Assembly (NCBI RefSeq): GCF_001429545.1
Contig: NZ_LMSP01000001.1
Location: 477,189 to 541,188 of the forward strand
Length of the DNA: 64,000 nucleotides
DNA from: Paenibacillus sp. Soil787
Lineage (GTDB): Bacteria > Bacillota > Bacilli > Paenibacillales > NBRC-103111
Reading direction: 5' to 3'
Position 1 is the stretch's first letter. Each line of letters starts with the position of its first letter. The notes under the pieces are model-generated. The model did no database searches. It was given only the letters and a program-made list of their open reading frames with translations, and had not been told where the DNA came from. This document shows positions 8,168 to 19,400 of the stretch, one piece after another. Position numbers and translations under genes: made by a program.

Positions 8168-9142
8168 ATGAATCCGGCAACCACCTCTGAAATCAGTGTA
8201 AGCAAAAAGATTGATAAAAAAACGGAATCGAGATTGTCACAAACATGGAGAGAATATAAGAAGAACAAGTATTTGTTCCTGTTGCTAACTCCCATGTTGA
8301 TCTGGTATGCCATTTTTCATTACGGTCCCATGTATGGCATTCAATTGGCATTTAAAGATTTTTATATTATGAAAGGAATAGGGGAAAGCCCTTGGGTGGG
8401 TTTCAAGCACTTTCATTATTTGTTTGTTATGTCCCCAGACTTTTGGAAAATCATGAAGAATACGGTCGTGATCAGCTTTTATCATATCCTATTCGGCTTT
8501 CCGGCCCCGATCATATTGGCTTTGCTGTTTAACGAAATCCGGCTCTCGATATTCAAGAAGATCGCTCAAACGATTTCGTATTTGCCTCACTTTCTATCAT
8601 GGATCGTGCTCGGGGGCATTATGATTACGATGCTTTCTCCGAATAGCGGGGTCGTCAATTATTTTATCCATTTGCTCGGGTTTGAACCGGTCTATTTTCT
8701 GGGATCCGAAACCTACTTTAGGTTTACACTGGTTGTATCTGCCATTTGGAAAGAAGTCGGCTGGGGAATGATCATCTATTTGGCCGCATTGGCCGGTGTG
8801 GATCAGCAAATGTACGAAGCTGCTGTCCTTGACGGAGCTAATCGCTGGAAGCAAACCTTGCATATTACGCTTCCTTCCATTCTTCCGGTTATCAGCATCT
8901 TATTTATCTTGCGGGTCGGCGGCGTACTGGATGCAGGATTCGACCAAATCCTCAATTTATATTCACCTGCCGTATATGGCGTATCCGATATTTTGGACAC
9001 GTATGTGTACCGGGTGGGGCTGCAAAACGCTCAGTTCAGCCTGACGACGGCTGTCGGATTATTCAAGAATGTGATCGCGTTGACGTTGGTTCTGTTTACC
9101 AATTATATTGTGAAAAAAATGGGCCAAGAAGGAATTACCTAA
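8168..9142 (+). CDS. LplB-type sugar ABC importer permease, importer 1
   Basis: A 324-aa inner-membrane permease with six hydrophobic segments. The cytoplasmic coupling (EAA) loop reads YEAAVLDGANRWKQTLHITLPSI. The conserved N-terminal YLFLLLTPMLIWYAIFHYGPMYG is that of LplB/YtcP-partner permeases for oligosaccharides. I prefer the ATG at 8168 because AGGAG at 8154-8158 is nine bases before it but only three before the ATG at 8162. It forms an operon with the second permease, the binding protein and possibly the GH28-like gene. No ATPase is encoded nearby; systems of this type usually share an MsmX-like ATPase. Confidence 0.93.
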   Translation: MNPATTSEISVSKKIDKKTESRLSQTWREYKKNKYLFLLLTPMLIWYAIFHYGPMYGIQLAFKDFYIMKGIGESPWVGFKHFHYLFVMSPDFWKIMKNTVVISFYHILFGFPAPIILALLFNEIRLSIFKKIAQTISYLPHFLSWIVLGGIMITMLSPNSGVVNYFIHLLGFEPVYFLGSETYFRFTLVVSAIWKEVGWGMIIYLAALAGVDQQMYEAAVLDGANRWKQTLHITLPSILPVISILFILRVGGVLDAGFDQILNLYSPAVYGVSDILDTYVYRVGLQNAQFSLTTAVGLFKNVIALTLVLFTNYIVKKMGQEGIT

Positions 9143-9170
9143 CGTAATGGCCGGAAAGGAATGATCAAAC

Positions 9171-10034
9171 ATGAAGATTAGCTACGGAGAAAAGGTGTTT
9201 CAGGTTTTCTTGATCGGATTTATCATTATGCTCAGCATTTGTATGGTCTATCCATTTATCCACATTCTCTCGATTTCCTTCAGTACGTCTGCGGAGGCGC
9301 TTCGGCCTGGTATGCATTGGTACCCGCAGAAGATATCGCTATTCGCCTGGAATCGGGTGTTGACAGATAATCACATATGGCTTGCTCTAGGGAACACGGT
9401 TTTTCGTACCGTTGTCGGGACGTTTCTAACGCTCCTTATTATGTCGATGGGAGCATACCCGCTCGCGAAGAAACATCTTCCGCATCGCAGCTTTTACATG
9501 ATGTTTATCGTCATTACGATGTTTTTTAGCGGAGGGCTCATTCCTTCCTATCTCTTGATCAAGTCGCTCGGAATGATCGATTCGCGATGGGCCTTGATTA
9601 TCCCGGGCTTGATCAGCACCTATTCGTTGCTTATTCTCCGCAATTTCTTTATGAACATTCCGGAGGAATTGGAGGACTCGGCCAAAATTGACGGGGCAAG
9701 CGACTTGCGAATTTTGTTCACCCTTGTACTTCCGCTATCGAAGCCGGTTTTGGCTACACTTGGGCTTTGGTCTGCCGTCGGGCACTGGAACGCGTGGTTC
9801 GATGCGCTTATCTATCTTCAGGACCCAAAGCTGTTCGTGCTTCAAACTTTCTTAAGACGGCTAGTAATTACGACCGAGGGCGACCCCCTTCTACCCGTCC
9901 CAACATTGTTTGATACGCAGGACACCGTCAAAGCTGCAGCCATTATGTTTACTGCACTGCCAATCCTGATTATTTATCCGTTTCTACAGAAGTATTTTGT
10001 TAAGGGAACCTTAGTCGGCTCGCTTAAGGGATAA
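9171..10034 (+). CDS. YtcP-type sugar ABC importer permease, importer 1
   Basis: A 287-aa permease, partner of the preceding LplB-like protein. The EAA loop is present as EELEDSAKIDGASDLRILF, followed by LPLSKPVLAT. The protein ends with YFVKGTLVGSLKG, the usual C terminus of this subfamily. An AAAGGA site lies before the ATG, 28 bases after the upstream stop. It forms the membrane channel with the LplB partner and probably takes up oligosaccharides released by the secreted lyases. Confidence 0.93.
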   Translation: MKISYGEKVFQVFLIGFIIMLSICMVYPFIHILSISFSTSAEALRPGMHWYPQKISLFAWNRVLTDNHIWLALGNTVFRTVVGTFLTLLIMSMGAYPLAKKHLPHRSFYMMFIVITMFFSGGLIPSYLLIKSLGMIDSRWALIIPGLISTYSLLILRNFFMNIPEELEDSAKIDGASDLRILFTLVLPLSKPVLATLGLWSAVGHWNAWFDALIYLQDPKLFVLQTFLRRLVITTEGDPLLPVPTLFDTQDTVKAAAIMFTALPILIIYPFLQKYFVKGTLVGSLKG

Positions 10035-10120
10035 CGTATTTCACCTGATTTAAACAGATCACTCTTGTAGTGTTCGTCTAAATATATAAATTGTTTTTAA
10101 AAAAAGGGAGGATAAAAAGA

Positions 10121-11683
10121 ATGAAAAAATGGTTGGGAATGACTTCTATCGTCTTGTCGATGTCACTTATTGCTGCTGGATGCGGCGCAGAAAAATCCGC
10201 GACACAAACGCCGGCTGGATCAACGAAACCGGGAGCGACGGAGAAACCGATTGAAATTACGTGGGCGAATGACTTTAATTCTCCGGAAGCTGACGGCAAC
10301 TACGTGCAGAAGCAAATAGAAGCAAAATTCAACGTCAAGATTACAAACGTCAAATTGGAACGCGCGTCCTGGAAGGATAAATTCAACGTTCTGCTTGCCT
10401 CAGGTCAAATTCCTGACATTTTCCCGATCGATGCGAACGAAACCGATATGGCTGGTTGGGCTGATCAAGGTGTCATTGCCAGCCTTAACCCGGATGAAAT
10501 CAAAAAATCGATGCCGAATTATATCAAAGCACTGGATTCGGTTGATTCCAGCGCGTGGGGTGTTGGCAACTACAAAGGCAAGAACTGGGGGATTCCGAAA
10601 GTATGGCCGAGCGGCAATTCAGGCTTCATACCCGGTTACAACGAGGCTTGGCTGAAGAAGATTGGCTACAATGAGCCGCCGAAAACACTCGCGGAGCTTG
10701 AGGATGTACTTACCAAATTCGTCAATAACGATCCGGACGGCAATGGGAAGAAGGATACATTCGGTCTATCGGGCCGAGGCAAGCTCCCGATCCAAATGTT
10801 CACCTCCGTATTCTCGGCTTACGGCGTATCGCCGTATCAGTTCAAGACAGGCTCCGACGGTAAAATCGTATATGGCGGGATCACGGAAGAAACCCGTCAG
10901 GCGCTCAAGCTTCTCAACAAGTGGTACAAGGGCGGACTTATAGATCCGGAGTTCATTACGACCGACAACAACCAGCTCAATGAAAAATTCGCCGCCCAAA
11001 AGATCGGTATGGTCGATAACATGGGGTGGGGGAACTTCGCTAAGACCTCCGGATTTATTGCGAAGCCCGGAATGGACAAGGGTCAGAACGTTATCGCCGG
11101 AAAGCCGGTTATCGGTCCAGCAGGCAAAGCGTACGGCTTCTCGTACGGCGCGCGTCAAGCTCCTGTTCTGTTAGGCGCTCAGCTCGAGAAGGATGAAGCT
11201 AAACGTATAAAGATTGAGCAAATTCTTGATTACATTGCAACAAATGATGAGTTCTGGCTGCTGACGGTGTTTGGTCAAAAGGGCCTTAACTACGATCAGG
11301 AAGGCGACTTTGTCATACCAAAAACGGCACCGGAGGCTATTGTGCAAAAAGTAGGCGCCGGCAGCTTCTACAATCCGCTCAATGCTGTAGATACTTCCAA
11401 GATCAAATATACGACGAGCAAAGAATTGCAGGACTTGAAAGTGAAGCTGGATACCGGTTATGAGCCGCTCAGAGATATTTTGGGTGTGGCCATTTTGAGC
11501 ACCAAAACGAAATATTGGGCGAATCTGCAAACACTCGAAGACGCTTATTTGATTAAAGCGGTCACAGGCGAAGCGGATACGGATAAAGCCTTTGACGATT
11601 TCAAGGCGAATTGGCTGAAATCCGGCGGTCAAGAATTGACGGATGAAGTCACCAAGGTGTATGCAGAGCGGAATAAGAAGTAA
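10121..11683 (+). CDS. Extracellular solute-binding lipoprotein, importer 1
   Basis: A 520-aa LplA-type binding protein. A signal peptide ends in the lipobox IAAGC with the lipidated Cys at residue 21, so it is anchored on the outer face of the membrane. A Thr/Pro/Gly-rich linker follows, then a bilobed solute-binding fold (EITWANDF, then PDIFPIDANETD, then a Gly/Asp-rich region NNDPDGNGKKDTFGLSG that resembles a calcium-binding loop). AGGGAGG lies just before the ATG at 10121. The ligand is not evident from sequence; the operon context suggests uronate-containing oligosaccharides. Confidence 0.92.
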   Translation: MKKWLGMTSIVLSMSLIAAGCGAEKSATQTPAGSTKPGATEKPIEITWANDFNSPEADGNYVQKQIEAKFNVKITNVKLERASWKDKFNVLLASGQIPDIFPIDANETDMAGWADQGVIASLNPDEIKKSMPNYIKALDSVDSSAWGVGNYKGKNWGIPKVWPSGNSGFIPGYNEAWLKKIGYNEPPKTLAELEDVLTKFVNNDPDGNGKKDTFGLSGRGKLPIQMFTSVFSAYGVSPYQFKTGSDGKIVYGGITEETRQALKLLNKWYKGGLIDPEFITTDNNQLNEKFAAQKIGMVDNMGWGNFAKTSGFIAKPGMDKGQNVIAGKPVIGPAGKAYGFSYGARQAPVLLGAQLEKDEAKRIKIEQILDYIATNDEFWLLTVFGQKGLNYDQEGDFVIPKTAPEAIVQKVGAGSFYNPLNAVDTSKIKYTTSKELQDLKVKLDTGYEPLRDILGVAILSTKTKYWANLQTLEDAYLIKAVTGEADTDKAFDDFKANWLKSGGQELTDEVTKVYAERNKK

Positions 11684-11709
11684 CTTTCAATAATATTACT
11701 TCATTTATA

Positions 11710-11765
11710 GGCCGGTCGGTTGGAACATGCAAGTCATGTTCCAACCTTTCCCGGCCCTTTATTTT
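11710..11765 (+). terminator. Hairpin between the binding protein and GH28 genes
   Basis: GGCCGG and GGTTGGAACATG pair with CATGTTCCAACC and CCGGCC, about 18 bp in all, followed by CTTTATTTT. It may terminate most transcripts and reduce GH28 expression relative to the importer, or protect the upstream mRNA 3' end. Confidence 0.75.
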
Positions 11766-11797
11766 ACAAATAAAAGTGATTTTGGAGGAGAAGTCTA

Positions 11798-13162
11798 GTG
11801 AATACGGTTCAAAATCATTTGATTACATATCCCGCACCCACAGAAGCGGTCCGCAATTTCGATTTTACGGTGCGAGTCCGATCGGAGCAAGGCGAGTGGC
11901 AGGAGTTGTTTTGTTATAACGTGAAAGTTGACATGCATGACGTGCGAAATGCCTCCATGGTTTATTTCGATTGCTCCGGACCCGTCGAAGTAGAGGTGTT
12001 TAAGAACATAGGAGTTGTAAAGGAAGCGGTGATTCGCCCCTTATCATCAGGTCTCGATTGTGCATATAACGGTAACCGGGTGGCGTTCATGCTTGATCGT
12101 CCGCGTAAATTATCATTGGAAGTGAATGGAGATCGGTTCCATAATCTTCACATTTTTGCAAATCCATTGGAAGAGAACGTTCCCGATCTGGCAGATCCCG
12201 ATGTGATTTACTTTGGACCAGGCATGCATATTTTGGAGGAGCCCCAATTGCGCATTCCCTCCGGGAAAACGGTTTATATCGCTGGAGGTGCCGTTGTTGT
12301 AGGGGCGTTAGTGTGCGAGCATGTACATGATGTGACGATAAGGGGCAGGGGGCTGCTCTATATGTCGGATTTTGAAAAAACCACCTATTATCGTGGAGTT
12401 CAGATCACCTTCTCAAAGAACATCACGATAGAAGGAATTATCACGGTTGATCCACCACACTATACCGTACTGATCGGACAATCCGAACATATCTCAATCC
12501 GTAACCTTAAGACGTTCAGTACCCGAGGTTGGTCGGACGGCATCGACATGATGTCCTGTTCTCATATTGACATCGACGACGTCTTTCTGCGAACTTCCGA
12601 TGATTGTATCGCCATATACGGACACCGCGGGGAGTTTGACGGAGACAGCCGGCACGTTACGGTTCGAAACTCGATCCTTTGGGCAGATGTTGCCCATCCC
12701 ATGAATATCGGAACCCATGGGGATTCTGAAAACGGTGGAAATGTCATTGAAGACATCGTATTTGAGAACATCGACATTTTGGAGCATCACGAACCGCAGC
12801 GCGATTATTGGGGATGTATGGCCATCAATCCAGGGGACAATAATACTGTCCGAAACATCAGGTACGAAAATATCCGGATTGAACAATTTGAGCTCGGAGA
12901 GCTTTTCAACATCCGGGTCGTTCATAATCCGAAATATAATCCGCATCCGGGAAAACGGGTAGAGAATATCCACTTTAAAGATATCGTCTTTAACGGTATT
13001 TGCGAAAATCCGTCCCGTATTGAGGGTTTTGATGAAACCCGGGTTGTGGACGGCGTAACCTTTGAGAATGTATTAGTGAACGGCCGACAGCTGGAATTGG
13101 ATTCGGATGATATCTTAATAGGGTCTTATGTACAAAATGTCAAGGTGATTTCAAAAATGTAA
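11798..13162 (+). CDS. GH28-like beta-helix glycosidase, cytoplasmic, copy 1
   Basis: A 454-aa protein with no signal peptide. An N-terminal beta-rich region of about 140 residues precedes a right-handed beta-helix with many N/D-rich coils. GH28-like acid residues are at DGID (about 248-251) and SDDC (about 267-270), and a His at THGD (about 307); the Arg-X-Lys that usually follows in polygalacturonases is not visible (CMAINPGD lies nearby). It could hydrolyse imported galacturonic or other uronic oligosaccharides. Start is GTG at 11798 with GGAGGAG before it. A second copy begins at 62712 with the same architecture. The family is likely, the exact reaction unknown. Confidence 0.8.
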   Translation: MNTVQNHLITYPAPTEAVRNFDFTVRVRSEQGEWQELFCYNVKVDMHDVRNASMVYFDCSGPVEVEVFKNIGVVKEAVIRPLSSGLDCAYNGNRVAFMLDRPRKLSLEVNGDRFHNLHIFANPLEENVPDLADPDVIYFGPGMHILEEPQLRIPSGKTVYIAGGAVVVGALVCEHVHDVTIRGRGLLYMSDFEKTTYYRGVQITFSKNITIEGIITVDPPHYTVLIGQSEHISIRNLKTFSTRGWSDGIDMMSCSHIDIDDVFLRTSDDCIAIYGHRGEFDGDSRHVTVRNSILWADVAHPMNIGTHGDSENGGNVIEDIVFENIDILEHHEPQRDYWGCMAINPGDNNTVRNIRYENIRIEQFELGELFNIRVVHNPKYNPHPGKRVENIHFKDIVFNGICENPSRIEGFDETRVVDGVTFENVLVNGRQLELDSDDILIGSYVQNVKVISKM

Positions 13163-13177
13163 GTGATGAGTGGGCGG

Positions 13178-13240
13178 ATTGAAAGAAATCTGATGAAATT
13201 GAATAATTTTGCAATGGATAGAGCGCTTTCATTTTGATAG
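13178..13240 (+). promoter_or_regulatory. Shared upstream block, copy B (2001-aa lyase gene)
   Basis: TTGAAAGAAATC, then GAAATTGAATAATTTTGCAA, then TGGATAGA and GCGCTTTCAT. It matches the blocks at 8053, 27841 and 27932 in order and spacing and lies about 165 bases before the lyase gene. It starts 16 bases after the GH28 stop, so the lyase very likely has its own regulated promoter. Confidence 0.7.
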
Positions 13241-13401
13241 GATTCATTGTGAAAGTGCTGAAAGATGCTTGTTTGATTGTTGTAAAAAAAGGGGTTCTGT
13301 GGAGGTGAATAAAGATAAAGATTCGGAAAAGTTGTTTGAGCATTGTCCTTATCTAGGGTGATATTACACCAAGGCACAGCAGAATGAATGGGGGAGTACA
13401 A

Positions 13402-16400
13402 ATGAAAGTGTTTAGTTTAAGAAATACGTTTAAGCGCATTTTGTCTATTGTTGTTTCCATTACTTTTATGGCCACGATCCTGCCTTTAGCGGCAGGAGTA
13501 GCTGCAGCAGATACAACATCGATTGTCACGGATTATCAGCCAACGATTACTGAGACAATTGATGCAAGCGGATTCAAACATCCCGGTGTCGGACTGACCA
13601 AGGATGTTCTTGAGAATATGAGGACCGAGGTTCGGGCACAAAAAGAACCTTGGAATACTTATTTTAACGCAATGCTTACCTCTTCATCCGCTTCTAAGAC
13701 CGTCACGTCCAGCAATCAGAGCGGCACCGACTCTACGAAACCGGGCACTTATGCTTTTAATAGTCAGGGCGTTGAATCCAAATTTATTGCAGATGCTTTG
13801 AAAGCGTATACCCAGGCGATTCTGTATGTTGTAACCGGAGATGAGACTTATCGGGCCAATGCGATGCATATTATCCGCATATGGTCCCAGATGGATCCTG
13901 CGCAATACGCATATTATACCGATGCGCATATTCATGCAGGAATCCCGCTCAACCGGATGGTTACCGCCGCAGAAATCTTGAGATATTCCAGCAATCAAAC
14001 AACGGATCTTCTGTGGACGGATAAAGATACAACCGATTTTACGAATAACCTGATTACTCCGGTAACCGAAACTTTTCTGCATGATAATAGCCATTTTATG
14101 AACCAGCATCTTTATCCGCTGATCGGGGCCATGGCAGGTTATATATTTACTGGAAACCTGGACAGGTACAAGGAGGGAGTAGAGTGGTTTACCGTTAATA
14201 AGACCGCTGTAGACCAAGGGCAAAACGGTGCCATTAAGCAATTATTCAGATTAGTGGATAAAAATGACTTAACAGGTGAGACGGTTAATCCTCCGGTAGT
14301 TCAGCATGTTGAAATGGGCCGGGATCAAGCGCACGGCGCCGGAGACGTCACTAATACGGAAATATTATCACGTTTATTACTTGCCCAGGGAACAAAGGTA
14401 GATCCGGTACAGGGGACGGTTTCCACTGCGCCGAATGCTGTAGGTCCCTACGAATTTCTGAATGATCGAATCCTGGACGCCTCCGAGTTTTTTGCCCGCT
14501 ACATGTTGGGTTACGATACACCGTGGGTTCCCACTGCGGCCCATACCGATGCCAATGGCAATCCAACCATTATTTACAAACAACTGGCAGGCGGTTATAG
14601 AGGAAGGCTGACACAAAATACGTGGGAGCTGTTCTATTACTATAAGTATGTCAGAGGCATCAATATGGAAGAAAGAGCTCCTAACTTTACCAAAATGTTC
14701 TCCGAGCGGGTGTCTTACAACTGGGATGGCGTAGATGGAGGCGGAGATTTCTGGCTCTTTATTCCTCCGGCAGCCGAGGCTGAGGGTACCAAGTATCTTG
14801 TGAAGCCTATTGTGGATCCATACAGGGAAATTGAAGACCGATACACATCATTGGACAGCAACTCCGCTACCATGCAAGATGGAACGACTTCCTATGCCCG
14901 GATCAACGCAACGGAAGCAGGAAGCAAAATTGCAATTACCGGTTACGCCAACGGGACAAGAAACATCGGATTCAAGATTCGGACCAATGGCGTAGCTAAA
15001 ATGGAGGCGTTTGGCGATACGTTGACGCTGCCGGATACAAAGGGGCAGTGGAAATATGTGGATTATACGTTTAATGCTTACCAAGGTTTGGGTGATCTCC
15101 TTTATATCACTATTAAAGGCACTGGCACGACGGTTGATATCGACCACATTAACGTGCAAGCAGGAACACTTCTGACGCCTCCGGTATTTACGGCGGGAAA
15201 TGCAGATTTGAATATATTTACCTATGTAGGGTCTACTACCACGATCAATTATGATTTCTCCGCAACGGACTCGAGCGCAACTGATGTAGTCGCTTATCAG
15301 ATGGATAATAAACCTGTGGGCGCTGTATTTAATGAGAGCACCGGAGCATTTTCGTGGAATCCGACACAAGCCGGAACTTATTCTTTTGTAGTGGGGGCGT
15401 CAGACGGAACTACGGTTACCACGAAGGACGTTAAAGTTGTAGTAACCAGTGACCGGCAATCGGTAGTGAGCGCAGTCATCGCTCCGTATAATGCTAATAT
15501 CAGTTATGTTTCGTCAACAGTTGATACTTATAATCAAGCGTATGCTGACGTGATGAATTTGATCTCCAGCGCATCCGATGATGTGTTCTATCAGAAAATG
15601 GTGAGCTTGAATAGTGCAGTTGAAGGGCTTCAACAATTGACCCCGCCCTTAAACGACGGAAGCATGAATTATGCCAATATGTTTGTTACTTCAACCTTTG
15701 GCACTGCAGTGCCAAACCTTTTGGATAATACTCCTGATAGCTTTGTATGTTTTTGTGTAGCTCAGAATTTGAGTCATATCATGGATTTTGGGCCTAGTTA
15801 TAAAGTGTCGGCGAATGCTTTCGAGCTTCAAGTAAGAGCCAGTTTTCCGGAACGTATCGGCGGTGTAGCCATGTTTGGTTCCAATGATAAAGAGAATTGG
15901 ACCCGGTTAACCCCCAGTCTGACAACGGTTACGGAAGATATGCAAACACTTGCAGTGCAAGATGACCTCAAAAACCAGCAATTCCGCTTCTTGAAAATGC
16001 AAATGATTCAACCATCGAGTTCCATGCTTGAAGTGGCTGAATTCAGAATCTTTGGAGAACGCCATGAGGCGGTAAACAAGCTTTCGTCGGTTTCCATCAG
16101 CTCGGATCAGAGCTTGAAAAACCGAATTGTTGCAGGCAACACGGTGAAACTGAACTTCACATCGACAGAACCGATTAATAATGTGAATGTAACGATTCAA
16201 GGGCAAACCGCAACAGTTACAACTGCCGACAATTTGAACTGGACAGCTGCATGGGTAGTCAATAGCAATGCTGCAGCAGGTACAGTTAAATTTAACATCA
16301 ACTACAAAACGGCTGCAGGTAATGATGCCGCACCGACCATCTTCACAACCGATGGCTCTGCATTGAACATTGCCGACCAGATAGGGCTGATCAGCAATCT

Positions 16401-19400
16401 GCTGGATATTACCACATTAATAGATTCCAGTGGAAGAAACCAGACAGATCTGCTGGCAACGGCAAGTACATTGTTTGACAACAATTTAGGCACTATAACG
16501 GATTTTCGGCTAAATGGCAGCGGTTACGGAGCCTATATCACCTTCGACTTTAAAGAAGGTGGCCAGGCAACGCTTTCGAAGGTCGACGTAATTTCTAGGC
16601 AAGATAGTAACTACACCAGAATCAGCGGTACAGTGGTTCAGGGCTCCAACGATAATACGAATTGGACCACCATTTCTAACGCAGCAGGTAAGACAGATGT
16701 TTGGCAGACCTTAACCATCAGCGGCACACAACCGTATCGCTATATCCGTATAACCAACGGGAACAATTGGTATGGGAATATGGCTGAACTGAGATTGTAT
16801 GGCGTGACGGAATCTATTAACAAAATCCAGTCGGCTTCAATTAGCTCGAGTCAGAACCTTAATAAGAGGATTGTTCCGGGGAACACAGTCAAATTAGCCT
16901 TCACAGCAAAAGAAGCGATTAATACCGTCAATGTCACGATTCAAGGCCAGGCTGCAACGGTCAGCACGACGGATAATATCAACTTTACGGCCGCTGCGAC
17001 CTTACCTCAAGGCGCAGCAGCGGGAACCGTGAAATTCGCCATTAATTACAAGCAGCAAAATGGAAAGGACGGATACCCGGTCTCTTCTGCAACCGACGGC
17101 ACTTCGCTGTACCTTGTTGACGAGTCGGATACGATTAAAAATGTGACCAGCATCACGAATTTAATCGATTCTACTTCAGGCAGATCTGCAGCAACAACCT
17201 TATCACAGGTGAATAGTCTGTTTGACAGCAATTTAGGTACGTTATCCGATTTTCGTATAGGCAGCACCAACTCCGGAACAGGGAGTTACATTATCTTTGA
17301 CTTTAAGGCAGGCAATCAAGCTACCCTGACGAATGTGGAGTTGATTGCAAGACAAGATACCAATTATACGAGAATTAGTGGTACCGTGATCCAAGGCTCC
17401 AACGATAATACGACATGGACGACGCTCACAGCAGCAGCGGGAAAAACGATGGATTGGCAAACCTTAGCGGTTGCCAGTAAAGTACCGTACCGTTATATCC
17501 GAATTTTCAATGGCAACACTTGGTACGGGAATATGACTGAAGTGAGATTCCATGGGGTTGTGAAAGCGGCGGACGTGACGCCTCCGGTAACAACCGATAA
17601 TGCATCGCAGGGAGGGGTCAACAATAATACGACGGTAAGCCTCAATGCCGTTGATGAAAGCTCCGGTTTGGCGGCGACCTACTTCAAAGTAGACGGCGGC
17701 GCGCAGCAAACTGGGAACATGGTTACATTGACCACCGATGGAACCCATACGATCGTATATTGGAGCGTGGACTGGGCAGGCAATGTGGAACAGCAGCATA
17801 CAGTCACTGTAAACATCACCGATACTACTCCGCCTGTTGTGGCCGGCTTGTATGCAGATATGACAGTGCCGACCAACAAAGATGTTCATGTAACCATCTA
17901 TTATCCGCTTGACGCGGCGGTGATGGAGTACAAAGTGGGGGATAACGGCGTATGGACCGCGTACACGGCTCCTGTAACGGTTTCCGACAACGTAACGGTG
18001 TATGCACGAAGTGCGGATGCTGCTGGCAATGTCTCGGACGTGGCGAGCTACGCGGTCAGCAACATTTACAAGACAGCACCTTCGGACGCCATCTTCACGG
18101 CTGACATGACAGATCCGACCAATGGTAATGTCACCTTGACGATCAGCTATCCGGACAACGTGACGGTCAAGGAGTACAAAGTAGGAGATAACGGCACATG
18201 GACTGCGTATGCTTCGCCTGTGACCATATCCGACAATGTTACCGTCTATGCACAAAGTAAGGACATTGCAGGCAATGTTTCGAATGTAACCAGCTATACC
18301 GTAAGTAATATCGACAGGATGCCGCCTGCGGACGCCGTATTGTCCGCAGACGTTACAGCGCCGACTAACCAGGATGTCACTGTAACGGTCACCTATCCGG
18401 ACGATGCTGCGGTGAAGGAATACAAGATAGGCAATAACGGCATTTGGACCGCTTACGGCGCTCCTGTGGTTGTCTCCGACAATAGCACAGTGTATGCAAA
18501 AGGTACGGATGCTGCGGGCAACGTATCGAATGTCACTCAATATATGGTTGGCAACATCGATCATATCGCACCTGCCGATGCGACCCTGGCAGTAGATACC
18601 ACAGCTCCGACCAATCAAGGTGTCACCGTAACGGCCACCTATCCGTCCGATGCGGCGGTGAAGGAGTACAAAGTGGGCGAAGGCGGCCCGTGGACAGCCT
18701 ATACGGAATCCGTTGTTGTCCAAGACAATGAGACCGTATATGCAAGAGGAATGGATGCTGTAGGCAATGTATCGAATGTAACCAGCATGATTGTAAGCAA
18801 TATTTATAAGATTGCTCCTATTACCACCGCAACGTTAAACCCTGCTACGCCTAACGGCAAGAACAGCTGGTACACATCGGATGTTACCGTTAGTTTATCG
18901 GTATACGCCAGTGTATATGGAGGAGCTGTGACAACGGAGTACCAGATCAATGACGGTGACTGGATATTATATACTGGATCCATTCCTTCCTTTGGTGATG
19001 GAGCTTATAAGGTGGGTTACCACAGTAAAGATGAAGCCGGCAACCTAGAACAACTCAAAACGATTGAGTTCAAAGTGGATAAGACAGCTCCTGTATTATC
19101 TGTCCAGTTGGATAAGACGTCGATTTGGCCGCCGAATCATACCATGGTGCCTATCAATGCCACTCTGCTTTCGACTGATGCCGGTTCAGAAGTTGAATCT
19201 GTGGTGTTGACCTCCATTACAAGCAATCTGCCGGATAGCGGTAAAGGGGATATTCTTGCCAATTTCGGTACAGCCGCCACTTCATTCAGCGTGCGTGCGG
19301 AAAGAGGAAATATCTACACCATCACGTACACGGCTACTGATAAAGCGGGCAACAAAACACCTGTATCTGTAACCGTCACCGTGCCTCACGATCAATCTAG

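Noticed and set aside
17464..18723. A 419-codon open frame on the minus strand inside the 2001-aa lyase gene
   Set aside because: It is antisense to the four 246-bp repeats, whose biased codons repeat the same stop-free pattern. Its product is a low-complexity string with no domain, and no ribosome site is visible.
17824..18807. CRISPR-like array
   Set aside because: Units are long, coding, in frame and without unique spacers of constant length; no cas gene is present.
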